A stretch of 64,000 bases of DNA. It comes from Smittia aterrima. Lineage: Eukaryota > Arthropoda > Insecta > Diptera > Chironomidae. The DNA is taken from assembly GCA_033063855.1 (NCBI GenBank), contig CP093830.1, forward strand, positions 15,934,854-15,998,853, read 5' to 3'. A program made the translations under genes and the position numbers. This document shows positions 35,501 to 48,089 of the stretch, piece after piece (position 1 is the stretch's first letter; each line of letters begins with the position of its first letter). The notes under the pieces are model-generated. The model was not told where the DNA came from. It worked only from the letters and a program-made list of their open reading frames with translations, and made no database searches.

Positions 35501-35836
35501 AAGAACGCTACTAGGACGTTTAACATCGATTGCTAATTCACTGACGAGATCCGTTTTGAGTTTCTTTGCTCGTCGTCGCTGTTGACATTTGTTGACGTTA
35601 CTGTTGAACACTTTGATTGTTTTCACGATTGGCTCGGGAGGCTTCTGCTCTGCTGCTGCTGTCATTTTGATTCTAATTCGACCACTTGCTCGAATAGGTG
35701 TAAGAGATTTGGTGTTTGAAAGATCCTGAAGGTTCTGACGTTGACGCTTTCGCAATGGAGTCGCGGATTCTTCTGAAGTGAGCTCCACTGATATTTCATT
35801 TGTCTGTGTTGGCTCATCTTCTGTCACCAACTCCAT
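32536..35836 (-). CDS. Asx: Additional sex combs (Asx), Polycomb deubiquitinase cofactor
   Basis: Exons 35836-34976, 34919-34071, 34013-33774 and 33720-32536 (all phase 0) give 1044 aa. A 5' UTR intron at 35841-35900 (CCAG|GTAAAG ... TTTGTAG) precedes the ATG. The DEUBAD/ASXH domain is at about residues 110-215: LVDTSIRALLTNVAFSQLSP, the NNEFFNRACIEWRDRL segment, then KIDPWK. It binds and activates the deubiquitinase Calypso (BAP1) to remove ubiquitin from histone H2A. The rest is disordered and Gln/Asn-rich, with tandem QQIINNN/QQLINNN units, and ends with a conserved-looking NLERSYQICQAVIQNSPN. The C-terminal PHD finger known in Drosophila Asx is not present in this model, which is also shorter than the roughly 1670 aa fly protein. 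Confidence 0.88.
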
Positions 35837-36624
35837 TGTTCTACAAAGTCAATGAATCACTTTATTTCACTTAAGTTCTCATCAGTTAAAGAGACTTTAC
35901 CTGGAGCAATTTGGTAATGGAAGTTTGATTGTGCAAGATAAAACAACAACAATCTTCCTTTCTTACGCTGTCTGAGGTTCCTTATGAATTTTAAGCCTTT
36001 CTATGTCCTCTTAATAAAAGCGTTTACTTCAACAAATGAAATTCATTAATGCACCACTACAAGCAATTCTCTAAATCGATTTGAGATAAAAAATGTGAAA
36101 ATTATTTTTTTCTTTTTGTAACCAAAACCTTATATTTTGAAAACTTGAAATATTTTTTAAATTTCCCGTTTTTTTTTCATCTCAATTAAATTTTTTTTAA
36201 TCGAAAATCTAAGCAGCCTTTGGTTAACTTTAAAAACATTCAATCTAGTTCACTTTGAGTTTAGCATAGCAATTCAACGAGTTTTTCATTGCGAAATGGA
36301 AGTCATCAATGATTTTCTTAATTCGTACGATACTGATTAAGTGTTCGTATACTTTATCATGAACCATCTTGCTCGAGATACTAATAGCTTTTCTTTATTT
36401 CTTCATTGAGTGTTATGTACGAAGTGAGTTTGTTTCCAAGTCTAATTCCATGAGATAAGAAAACATTGCCACTCATGCAAATCCATTGAGCAACTGATGA
36501 AAGTGGTTGACCAAAATTGCGATAAATCAAATAAACATTCCAACAATGAAACTCAAGAAGTTATTCAAGAAATCAAGGATATACCTCAGGACGCTTCTCA
36601 GATTTCAAAATTCGTAACTTTGTA

Positions 36625-36987
36625 ATGGCAGATATCTTCGAAAATTGCAAAACAAAAACTAAAGTCGATGGCTTCAGTCCGCTAGCTGTTGAGTCGTTAC
36701 TGCACTTCTGATATACAAACAAAATTATACATAAGTACATCGCATGCCAGAAATTTGCGATCGCTCATAAGTTTAAGATCGAGAAAATGAAACGAGCATG
36801 CGAAGAAATGACACGTTCTCAGCGTTTTGTTGGACCATTTCATCAAAGAAAAGGACTTGAAGCAAAAAGCTTTCGAAGTTATTGCACAGAAGTTCCCTTA
36901 TCCTTTGACAGAAGCATTGATGTATCCAATCAAATTGAAGACGGTAATTGAAATTCGCTGTGAATACGAGAAGATTTTGGTTTCCTG
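36625..36987 (+). pseudogene. Decayed BTB/POZ-type gene remnant
   Basis: Translated pieces resemble the second half of a BTB/POZ domain and its following helices: MADIFENCKTKTKVDGFSP, then LAVESLLHF, an in-frame TGA, YTNKIIHKYI, then AIAHKFKIEKMKRACEEM. The frame changes near 36825 to LLDHFIKEKDLKQKAFEVIA and ends EIRCEYEKILVS before TGA. That spacing (FSP..A(V)E..L.F.YT..., later KxxC) fits SPOP/TDPOZ-like proteins. An internal stop and at least one frameshift mark it as broken. Similar but weaker similarity may extend upstream to about 36440. No intact parent gene is in the window. Confidence 0.6.
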
Positions 36988-37817
36988 AACTTTTCGTCAA
37001 AGATGTTGGGATCTGAAAATGAATGGTCAAATGAAAAGATCGTTGAATTTTCCTTTTTTTCTTCCTTTTTCCTTTATTTTTTAAATATATATTTATATAT
37101 GAAAAAATTCTTTATGGTTAATTTATGATTATGAATATTTTTTTTTTTCGTTTGTCTTTCTTCATATTCGACCTCTAATGTACGAACAAAACACTATTTT
37201 GAAATATAAAAAATAGCAATATCAATGGTTTTCTTAAAACTTCTTTCGTTTAAAATATTAGATTTCATTCCTCGACGATAAGATAGAAAATTACATTAAA
37301 TTTGCACAATAACGTAAGAGCAACTCGACAAACCAGAACTTGAACATAAAAAGCTAACGAAATAAAAGTTTTCTATTGCTTTAAGCCGGTAAGACGGTTT
37401 CATGTCGCAACTCGAAATATTTCTTTCACTTTAAAACATTTGATAATTTTGCCTCGAACAACTTAGAAAGAAAAATATTCTTTTTAGGCCTTTCCACGGG
37501 AAAAATTTCGAGAACTGAGAAATTATCTTGGAGCTTTTCTTGCGCAACCTGGAGCTGAGATTAACATTAACCCACATTTGCTTTTATTGCTTATACAATT
37601 TCACCCTGTATTTTTATATTTATCTTCTCATGTCTACTTGAACATAAACCAATTCATTACAGTCATCAGTCTAAGTGCCAAATTTTACTTTTTTTCGGTT
37701 TCCAAAGAAACTAAACTGAGCCTGTTGGGGTGTTGAATGATGTGTGTGCGCATTGAATTAAAATCCTGTCTCTATATCGATCGGTTGATGCTCCATGTAT
37801 GTAAATATATTTATTTA

Positions 37818-37884
37818 ACTCGGGAATGTTGAGAGACTTTATCGAAATTCGTAGTCTTCACATATCAACTGAACATTCCCGAGT
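37818..37884. repeat. Perfect 13 bp inverted repeat with 41 bp loop
   Basis: ACTCGGGAATGTT at 37818-37830 is perfectly complementary to AACATTCCCGAGT at 37872-37884. The stem is GC-richer than its AT-rich surroundings. It may form a hairpin in a transcript or be a small mobile-element trace. Confidence 0.7.
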
Positions 37885-40800
37885 CATCTGGATTGAAGTC
37901 TCTTTAAAACTGTTCATTTTCTTCTTCGCAGACAAATAATCACGATGACATTTATGTGTTCACATCCAATACAAATTAAATAAGTAGATAAGTTAATGTC
38001 TACTAGTCATTGACTTCATTAAATATATTTCTTAATTATCCAACAAAAGTTAAACCTTACTTTTTAATAGAAAATTTATTTTTTTCTGTATAAAATGTTT
38101 TTTCTTTCTTCTTTCAGTTTTGGCTTATTTTGAATATACATGTGATGTATTTTAAATTGAATCTTGCTCTCGACTTTAATCTTTAATATGCTTAGTAGAA
38201 ATCTAGAAATTACTTTCTAATAAATTACTTTTTATTTAAGTAAGTAAGTTTATGGTTTCAATGTTCGCAATAACACAAAGAGAATAAATATCTTTCTAAT
38301 GTCAGTATGGGGAGGAAATTCAACTCAAGAAACCAATGTAACAATGAAGGAAACGCCTGATAGATCCTATGAAAACCCAATTAGTCACTTAACGCATTAA
38401 TCTGTGTTTAGAAGATATGTTAAATATTATTACTTTTTCCCTTTAAATTTATAATATTTTCTTTCGCATTTTCCTTACGAGTGGAGAGTTTGAAGTTTTT
38501 GTTTAGGATAACGAGACGAGAAAAATAAAAAAAATTGATTTAAGTGAGTTTTAAATTTGAGTTCGTCCTTCGAGAGTATCTAGAGACGAGACCCCTTAGC
38601 TTTCAAATCTTAAATGTTGTCTTTCCATAGAACTCTAAAATCTATTTCAAGTTTTAAGTTTTAAGAGAGAAATTTTCATTATTTTCCTTTTTTCGGTTGA
38701 AGCAAAATGGTTTTCAATTGGAGAATTAGTTTTGATGGCAGTTTTAGTCTTCACAGCCAATAATCTCTTTTTTTTCTCGAATCATAGACTACATTGTAGT
38801 CTTTAATTCTTGTTAATTTACGTGTTGGAAAACGATGAATTTTACAAATGAAAGAGAATCTGATTTGAGTGATGAAACAAAATAAAGTTGATGAGATTTT
38901 TTACAAGTGACATGAATTTTAAGTTACTTTAGATGCTTCGCGAAATAATGTCATTTCCTTCTTTATACAATTGATAATTATAAGAGACGATTACTATCCA
39001 TTTACGAAAAATAAATTAATGAATTTATTTTATTTTTTATCCAGAATTCAGTCGGTTTTGTTTCATTCGTTCTGAGTAAATTTCTCGAGCAAGAAGATCT
39101 AAAAGAAAGTTTTTTTTTCTTCTGATTGAATCAATGAGACGGGTGACTTACAAAGACAAGACGAATGGTAATCAGACTTTGTAATCATGTTTATGGTTTG
39201 GGGCAGGGGAGGGCTTCTAGGTAAGTGTCAAGTAGAGAGAAAGAGTTAGAAAGAGATTTGAAAGAGACTGAAGTTCCAGATAAATATGCATCGTCTTCAT
39301 TTATATATTTTCTTAGTTATCCTTTATCAACTTGGAGTAAAAATAAATCTTGAGATTTTTCTTCATCATTTAGGTTTCAGCCTTAGTTCTTCCTTCATCA
39401 GTTAAATGTCTTAAGTGGAGAGAGAGCTTAAAACCTGTCGACTGAAACTTTCGCGTTTCATGATATTTTTTTTATATATTTTAAAACCACTACTAAAATA
39501 TTTTTTCGTTCATCGCTTAACTATGTTCATGTTTCTTTTCAATTGAAAAAGCAAGAAATGCATAAAATTTAGGATATAAATAGGATTAAATTATCTCTTT
39601 TATAAATCTCTACAGAACTTTCTTTAATAAAGGACGATGTCAAATCATTAACAGGAATTCGTTTTATTTTTGTTTTCACTTTTTATTCGAGAAAAAAATC
39701 TTTTACGACATCACGGTAGAAACCAATCAAAATAAAAAGATTCACGATAATTCAATGTAGTCACAATTGTCCTTCACTAAACAATCGATCGTCTCTTTTG
39801 TTTAAAAAAAACTTTTAAATAATAAATTAAATTTCTAAAAAAACTTAACAGAAACGAATTGATAGTGTGTGATTCTCTCGATCATTTAAATTAAATAGAA
39901 TAATCTCTATAATAAATCTCACATCTCGATGAGTGTCTTAGATACATTTTAATTTACGGAGCTTGATGGTTGCTTTGGAAAGCCATCAATTTCTTTTTTT
40001 TTCTTTAAAAACGAAACAACTCAAAACTTTCAAACATAAAAATAATAAGCATAGACAACTATTTACTTAGTCAAAGTCTTTGAAAAGTTCATGTCCAAAT
40101 ATCTTCTAAAAAACATTGCGTCCATGACAACCAATTCGTTTACAGAAATTCAATAGTTTCATTCTTATCAATCACTAGGGAGAATTTTGCTAGATTTCCT
40201 TTTTTTTCTTTAATTTAATTGTTTCCATTTTATGTTATCGTCTCAAATTTTCGGCTAATTTTTTTTCTCATTTTGTAATATTCCAATTGCGTGTAAAAAC
40301 TTTAATATTTTTGCTACCAATCATGTTTCTCGCTATTGCAATTGTTGTCACAAATTTGATTTCGCTTTGATTAGAAAAAGTTCAATTAGAGTAAAAGATC
40401 GAGTTCCAATCTCTTCGAAAAAATGATGTTTTACTCTAAATTATTGTTTCTTATGTTTTCTCATGGGATTTTCAACATTTTTTTTCATTTAGGTTCAGCT
40501 TGATATTCGCGTCAAATATCTTCAAAAATTGCTTAAATTTTTCCTCAATAATCATATCAATACTCTAGCTAATGATAGAATTTTTCAATATACTTATTTT
40601 AAATATTCTTTCGACTCGCTTTACTGGTATAAAAATTATTTTTTTCTTTAACTTATTTATGTTATGTCTCTTATGTCAACACGGTTTATCGGTTAAGTCA
40701 AATATCAAAAATTATTCAGCATCATTGCGTGGCGTGTGTCCACAGCACATTATACAATCTCGCTTGTTATTTTTCTTTTTTTTTTTCATCGAAATATGCT

Positions 40801-41295
40801 TTAAGTACACTGTTATTTTGGGATTATTTTTGCTTTTTCCACAACCATTTTCATATTTTCTTCTTCTTCGTCTTCCTTTTCAATATTTTCTAATTGTCTT
40901 GATTTGGAAGATGATTTTCAACTGGAGAGTATTAAGAAAAGGACCACAAAAAGTAGCGTTTGCCAAAAATTTAGCTATTCTGCCGTATGTTCGTTGTTTT
41001 CATCTTAAGAACTAAGTGATTGGAGGTTGGCATTTGCCACGTCCAAATGTTTAGAGCGATTCGCTAGCGATTCAACGTGTGATGCAAATGCTTGGTGAGT
41101 GTGAGATGTGATGAATGAGATTTGTGATGAAGTCGAACCTAAATGCGGCTAGTATTTAGCTGAATGTTGTGCGTACACGTTTATCCATAATGCTTCAAGT
41201 ACAAAAATGAGATTTAAGTAGTCGTTTTAACGAACGATTTCATCCAGCAAATCTGAGGATGGGTTGTTATGAAGGAGTGAGCAATATTATCGCGT

Positions 41296-44200
41296 TTAGA
41301 TCAAGATCTTCATCGACTGTGTTGGCTTCTGATTGCAGACTGGGCACGGTTCGTGAGCGTCGCAAACTCGTTCGGAGCATTCAATACAGAAAATTTGGTG
41401 GCCACATGGAACGAGCATTGAGTTGGCTTCCTTCTCTCCACAATAATAGCAATCACGTTTATTCTTTGATTGATTTCCAGTCAAGAGTGAATCTGTTGGA
41501 GAAGCGGATGCAGTTGGTGATGAGCGTGAGCCAATGAGACTGTTCGAATTAGGAAGTGACCAAATGTTGATGGGAGAGTCGCTTATTCCTTCATCGCAGT
41601 CAATTGAATTATTTTCGTTTCCCATCGTTTTCCACAAATCAATTAATTCTGGTCGAATCATCATCGAAGCAGACTTTGAAGATGTTGATGAGTTTGATGA
41701 GCAAGTTGAGCTGCCAGTCGACGAGCAAGTCATCTGTGCTGCTTGTCCAAACTGACTATCTTGATCTTTCAAATCTAAATGCTCGAGCAAAGAACTTAAG
41801 CCATTCTTGTAGAGCGACGACAAAAGAGGCGATGAAAGAAAGTCTTGAGATTCCGACATGTTCAGATCGCCCGACATTCCGCTGTTTGAACAAGCTGAAC
41901 TGCCAGTACGGAGAACGATGTGAGCTTCAATTTGACGACGTGCTGACTGAACATTATCAGGCATTCCTGTTACTTCAAATACGGGTTCCTTGTCGCGTGA
42001 TGGTGTGACGATGTAAGTTTGCGTCTGTTGTTGAATGTGCTTGATGGTTGCGCCTTTCGGTCCAACGACAAGTCCCACTAAAATTAATTTCGATATTAAG
42101 AAGTTAAGAACAAAATTTGATTAATTCACAACTTACCAACACGATAAGGAACTCGAACGAGAATCGTTATTTGTCCTGGAATATTGGTCGGCGGACCAGG
42201 TGGAGTTCCCTTTCCAGTAAGTCCACCAAGAAGAGAAGGCTTACGCGATGCTCTAATCAAACTGAAGTGTTCAGCAGCCGACAAAATTTCTCTCTTTGCC
42301 TTTGCAACATCTTCCTTTCTTCCGGTTACAACAAAGACCGGTTCTTCACCTCTCACTGGAGTTTTAATGTACGTGTTGGTTTTAGCTCGAAGAGCCTTGA
42401 TTTTACATCCTGAAAAAGAAGAAGAGATGAAAAAGAATTTAATTAGAAAACAATCAATCATTAAAAAGTTTTTTTTTTTTCATTTCTTTGTTCAACGACG
42501 GTCTTTATGTGCGGAAAGATTGCATCAACCCTTCTCCCAACCACCCATCGACAGCTTGAAACGATGTTTCTAGGTATTGAGTGAAGCTTCCTATGTACAT
42601 TGCGGTTGATTTATTACCACCCGATAAGGCATAGACATTTTCCAACGCATGCGAATACTTCCAATGGAACGATGTTGCAATACTTTTGGGTGGTTTCCCC
42701 TTTATATACACGAAGCTTACCGCGACCCACTTCAGACTACGTGATGTTCTACTACGAGTTCATGACACAAAGAAAAGCAGGAAGAAAAAGCAGAACGGCA
42801 AAACTATGGCAACGCAAACAGAAGGGGAGGAAAAAGGGAGTGAGCGTCGCCCCAATGCCATGCGCATTCACCACCCTAACAGAAAATGCGAAGCAAAACC
42901 GAAAAAGCGCTTCTGAATGTTTTGTCTGAAAAATATTTTTTTCTCTTCTAAATGGCCCGATTTTATGCTGTCATTGCATTTGTGTATGTGAGCTCTTTAT
43001 GATTTTTCAAGAGACCGGGTGGCTACGAAAGCACAAAAAGGGGGATCGTGTAGACATATTTCGCAATAGTTTTCTGCCTTTGTCTTCTTTTCGTTTTTTT
43101 CGGCTTCTTATGAATCGCCAAGAACTTTTGTTTTGAAGCTCGTACGCTTCAGCCTTCGCTCCGGTCATTGCTTGTGGGCGCATCACAGAATTCTGACCCA
43201 TGAAGATGATTCAACGCCAGAAAAGCGAGAGAACCATGTGAATTTGTGATGAAACTGAAGAGAAGGAGACGGAGAAGTGGAAAAAATGTACGCATTTTGA
43301 TCGATAAATGTGTGTAACTCGAGGGAGATTTTTGCCTCTTTCAGAATGTTTAACAGGAACGCTTGACGTATCTAGGTAATAATAATTTTTTTTATTCAGA
43401 AGGTTTGTACAACTCTCGTTGTTGTATCGACGGCTGTGTTGTTGAAATATATTTAAAGTCCTCTCTTGATTTTACTCGTGTTTCAGATTGAACAACATTT
43501 TTATTCTTGTTGATGATGATTTTAAAACGAGCAGTCATGAAGAATAACGAGGGACGATAAATGTTAAAGGAAAAATATTTTTGGACCTTAGTCTGATTGA
43601 GAAACCCTAAGGAAAAGTCACGAAGCTTTACAAAGCGTTGAAAGCAAATCAGACATCTGAGAAACAAAGCAAAGAACGAAGAAGAAGGGAAGCAACAGCA
43701 GATCAACCAAACCGAAGTAAAACAGAAGGCCTTGAGACGCTCGCAGAGGTTCAATGACAATAGACCAAGAGATATGAAGAAAACCACGTTTAGCGAAGCG
43801 CTCATTCTTTCTTTCTGAAGAAAACCTTCCAAAATAGATTGCTGGCGAGATTCTTAAAGAATTTTAGATTGGCTAGGCTCCTACAACAAACTTTGAAATT
43901 GCATAACAGAAACAATTGAAGTTGTACAACTTTTCACTTAAAACTTTACTTATTACGCTTAAGATATTTGCTTTTTCTCTTGACTTAAGTCAAGGTCTTT
44001 GGCGTTCGATGAATTCTCGTCATTCCGTTTTCGACCGAAAGCGAAAATGAAGAGGAATCGGATTAAAATACGCATGAAGTCTTGATGATGATAATAATAG
44101 CGAAACAGACGTGAAGCAATAGCAAGAACAGGAAAAATAACTTTTAGGATGGAGCGTAGTTGTTGGAGATGTTTCTTCGAGTCGTTTTAACTCTTCGCTA

Positions 44201-46139
44201 ACCCTAACTATTCAAGAAGTTATTTTTTTTATTTTCGTGAAACACTAAGAACAAGAAGTAGACATCAAGAAAGAAAGAAAAAAAAAATCGAGAACGTTGA
44301 AGAGAAGCAAACAAAAAGAAACAAAATCCCATACACATTCACACGATCAATAATCGCGCGGTTAGTGACTTTCGCTTGTTTTTCTTTTCCTTTTCTCGCC
44401 TTTTCCTCTCTGAAGGGCTCGCGAATTCGATATTATTTTAAGCCTAATCGGTAGAAGCTGCTTTCCATTTCATCTTCAAGAAAAGTCTTCGTTTTATTTA
44501 ATGACACTTTGTTGTCCTCTCGAAGAAAGTGAATTTCAATTTTAGATCTCTTGGTCCTGAAGAAAATTTTTCGAAGAAAACTTTTCTAATCATCAACGAC
44601 GAGACTAGAAGCAAGATTTTAGTTTTCGATTTAATCCTCGATTCATCTAAGTAAAATCGAGCTAAATAGGATTGAAAGTATTTTAGCTAAATTTAGACTT
44701 TGAAATTGTTCATTGCTTCGTTTGAAAATAGAAACATTCTTTAAGAAGATTCTAAGCTCCTAGCGATGTCGTCATTTGACTGAGAGCTTTCCAATCTTAT
44801 CGACATTTGATAAAAATCAAGATTCAAACTTTCCAAGGACGTCTGATGAAAGTGAAATCAGATTTACTTGCTTGATTAGATAAGCAAGATTATCACAAGA
44901 AACCAGCGAGAAGCATTCGCCTAAAGAAACGACATTTTCTTCTTAAACTCTTACAACATTCTAAAGCATTCTAAGCTTCACTTGCAGGCGAAGCGACAGT
45001 TATTTCCACTACAAAAAAATATATTTATTTATAGCGAAAAGAATCATTGGGAGATGAAATTGCATTAGCGAAATGCAGCGATAAAGCTGCAACGTAAGCC
45101 AGACAGAAGAAGAAGCAGGAACCAGAATCATTCATGGACCAGGTGACATTTTGATAACGAGACTGTCGAATGTGGAAAGGAAGAAGGTTTTTGAAAGTAT
45201 TTATCAAAGGTACAAATGGCATCGAATGGAACAAAGGTTGATTGAACGACAGATGGCAAAAGAGAGAAAGAAAAGGTCTAAGACTTAAAAGAAAAGGTAA
45301 AACATTCGGATCCAAAGTCGAAAAATTGCGCGAAAATCATTCACAAATCAGCTGAAGAATTACAAAAATAAAACATTTTCTTTATCAGAAACTAATGAGT
45401 TACTTTTGTCACGCAATGTGTGAACGAGACTCAGTCTCGAAACGAAAGGAAATTAAAACATTCAAGTGACGAGAACTCAATACCGAAGAAAACATCTTGC
45501 TACCCCGACAGAGCCAGCTGCAAATTTGATCCCAAAAAAGTTAAAAATGCGCCAGAAAGATGAAGGAAAGAGAGAACAGTTGAATGTGGTCGTATGTTCG
45601 TTCAAGAGCCTTTTCGGAAAGGAAGGAGAAAACAGAGAGCAGGTGGAGGTTTAGGGATAATTACAGCAGATTGCGTTTGTTAGCTGGCTTAGTAATACGT
45701 TCTTCGCGCCTAAATAATTCAACTCACCTTGTCTTCCAACGATCTCAGCAACGTGCTCCGAACTAGGAACGTTTACGCACTCTGTCATGTTCTGTGACTT
45801 CTTTGAATGGTCATCGAAATGTCCACTGGAAACCGGCGAGAAGCCAAGCATCGACGTGAAGGCATTTAATGTACTGCCAGCGACGAGACCATCACCCGGC
45901 GAATGCTGTTGTTGTTGCATGTTCAAGAGAGCTGAAGCAAGATCGCTATTGCTGTGAGTTAAACCGTCACCGTTGTTGCTTGTAGTGTGCGGCAAGTCGA
46001 GCATTGAAAGTTCGAGTGCGAGTTTTTCCAATGCTCTTTGGTCGCCCATCGGATGCGAGTGATCACTGTCACTTGATCCGGTATTAGGAGACGATGGTGG
46101 AGACAGAAGCCGCTCACTTAAATCAAAAATCGATGACAT
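41296..46139 (-). CDS. mex3: MEX-3 RNA-binding protein (KH domains plus RING)
   Basis: Exons 46139-45728, 42409-42137 and 42077-41296 (introns 3318 and 59 bp, both phase 1) give 488 aa. Two KH domains are seen. KH1 is at about 119-187, with GxxG loop GRQG split by the first intron. KH2 is at about 217-285, with GPKG followed by ATIKHIQQQTQTYI. A C-terminal C3HC4 RING is at 438-480 (CYYCGEKEANSMLVPCGH...CPVCNQ). This arrangement is specific to MEX-3. The protein binds 3' UTRs and represses translation, and in Tribolium it represses caudal during head patterning. The start is the first ATG in a frame that opens with MSSIFDLSERLL. Long flanking non-coding DNA suggests large UTRs. Confidence 0.93.
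42410..45727. other. Long first intron of mex-3
   Basis: This 3.3 kb intron interrupts the KH1 loop. It contains only short frames without domain features. It may carry regulatory elements, and I see no nested gene. Confidence 0.6.
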
Positions 46140-48089
46140 CTTCACTGAAGCTTCTTCTTAGTTTTATGATTTTTCTTCTTTCTTTCTTTCTTTCGCAAAC
46201 AGCACACCCGGCAAACGAGAATTTATTTCTTTTTTTTTTTGGAGAAAATAAGGGAAATTTACTTCTAAACCACTCGATGTGACAATGCTTTAGTTAATGT
46301 CTCGCGATGTTAGTCTCGGTAACACGTAAAATTGCTTATGAGTTTCCTCTTTTTACGAGTAAAAAAAACTTTCTGGGGGGTTGGAGGTGGTTTTTTGGCG
46401 TTCACCGCGTGTTTTTCACTTTTCAATACAAAAACTTGAGTTTCACGTCTTAAGGATACTTTGGGTCGCTTTAAATTTTCCTACTTAAACCCGATTGAGT
46501 ATTATTATTTGAGATTAGAGTGAATTGTTTTTTATTTTAGCTTTTTTAATATATTTTGGGATGAATATACTACTTATTTTTTATTGTGTGTTTTTGGTTC
46601 AACGAACAAAGAAAGACTGACGAGAACATGTTAAAGAAAAAATGTTCTAACTATTCATTTCGTTTTCATCAGCACAGCCGGAGAAATATCGTTGAGAGTG
46701 AAATATCTGTTGCGAGAGTGAATATATCTGGGGCTGTTCTTACGAGAGTTGTTTCAGCATAATCCACAAATGAAGTAGACGCATCTAGTGGTGGGAAAAT
46801 GAAACATTTATGCTTTGCCTTCATATTGCATAGATCTCAATTCTTGCTTCGATATGAACTCTCTGTCGTTTGGAGAGTATTTTCCAAAACCTAACTTCGA
46901 TCTGAAAGATTCAATTCACACTGGAACACAAATTTTCTGTAATAAAATCTGATGAAAGAAGAAAGGTTTTCCTTTTACATTTAATGGGATGTTTTTATTT
47001 TCTATTTGTTATATTTGTCAAAAAATGCAAAAAGTAAAAAATGGTTTAAATACAAATGTCGTCGAGAAGAGGGACGATTGTAATCTTCAAAATTTTTATA
47101 AGTTGGTTTTATCAAGCTCACACTTAATTTAATTCTATTTTACGGTTTCCTTTTACGATTTGCTTCAAACTGCGCTGCTTTCAACAGTAAAAGGTTTGCA
47201 TTAACCAAAAAGATTTGCAAACGTCCAAAAGAAAAAAGTTTTCTTCGTCTTTTAGCTTAGCGTCGAAACATGAGCAAACTATCTAAATAAAAGTTTTGTT
47301 CGAAGCGATGAAAGTTTAACCTATACAGAAGGAAATCAATTGCAAATTACACCGTTCAAGAGATAAAATTATAAGAAACTTGCACAATCAGCAGCGATCA
47401 CCAACTTTAGAATCCGTGATCGAGAAATCTGCATTCTATGTTTCTTTAGCTTTTTAAATCTTATCAAATATACATGTAAAAAAATGCAAAAAAGTTTTCT
47501 TTTTCTTTCGTTTCTTTCATGTTTCAAAACTCCATACAATAGACAATTGTATGTCGATGATATAAAATAAGAGAATATGGTCGGTTCTACAATGTTTGTT
47601 TTGGGATTAAAAGTATGTCAAGCGGAACTGTTGGAGTGGCAGTGGCGAAAAAAATTAAATGAGGGAAAATACTGAACCATGCTTGAGAATGTGTTTAGAG
47701 AATGCGCTTAAATGATTAACTCGTGTGTGAATGTTGTGAATTTAGCACATCGAGAGAGATAATTTCCTGTCATGAGTTTTTTTTTAAATTCTAAGCCTCG
47801 TGTGCTAAACCTCTTCGTTTGCCGAAAGAAAAATTTAAAGTATTGGTGGGAGATTGAATCGAGAATGAGAAGCTTTTGTCGAACGAAATTTCTGATAATG
47901 AACCGCGTTTCGTTCTAAGCTTTGATTATTGTAAAAATATCATCAAAAAAATTCGAGTCTTTCTTGTCAATCGAGTGTTGGTTGTGGTTAAATTAATGAA
48001 AAGTTGTTGTCGAGAGTCAAAAAAAAAATATGTGAAAACAATATCGATCTAACTTCGGCTTGCAGGGTTCCCGTGACTCAGCATACAAT
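46140..48089. other. Interval between mex-3 and fax
   Basis: This contains the mex-3 upstream region and 5' UTR (left) and the fax 3' UTR (right, minus strand). There is a short TTTC tetranucleotide repeat at about 46174-46194. No gene is supported. Confidence 0.5.
46174..46194 (+). repeat. TTTC tetranucleotide microsatellite
   Basis: About five tandem TTTC units lie 35 bp upstream of the mex-3 start codon. Read as the transcript (minus) strand, they are a GAAA-type purine tract in the probable 5' UTR. Confidence 0.6.

Larger units (their letters stand above)
35902..41295. other. AT-rich interval between Asx and mex-3
   Basis: This interval holds the Asx promoter and 5' UTR exon at its left end, a decayed BTB-like pseudogene at about 36625-36987, a 13 bp inverted repeat at 37818-37884, and long T-rich stretches. 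Much of the right part is probably the mex-3 3' UTR and downstream DNA (minus strand). A Phe/Leu-rich 147 aa frame at 40572-41015 is judged a chance product of T-rich sequence. Confidence 0.5.

Noticed and set aside
40572..41015. 147 aa plus-strand frame rich in Phe and Leu with apparent membrane segments
   Set aside because: It arises from T-rich sequence in the likely mex-3 3' UTR; the hydrophobicity is compositional and there is no splice or start context.
43392..43832. 146 aa minus-strand frame in the mex-3 intron
   Set aside because: No domain or codon pattern, and no matching splice signals to make it a mex-3 exon.
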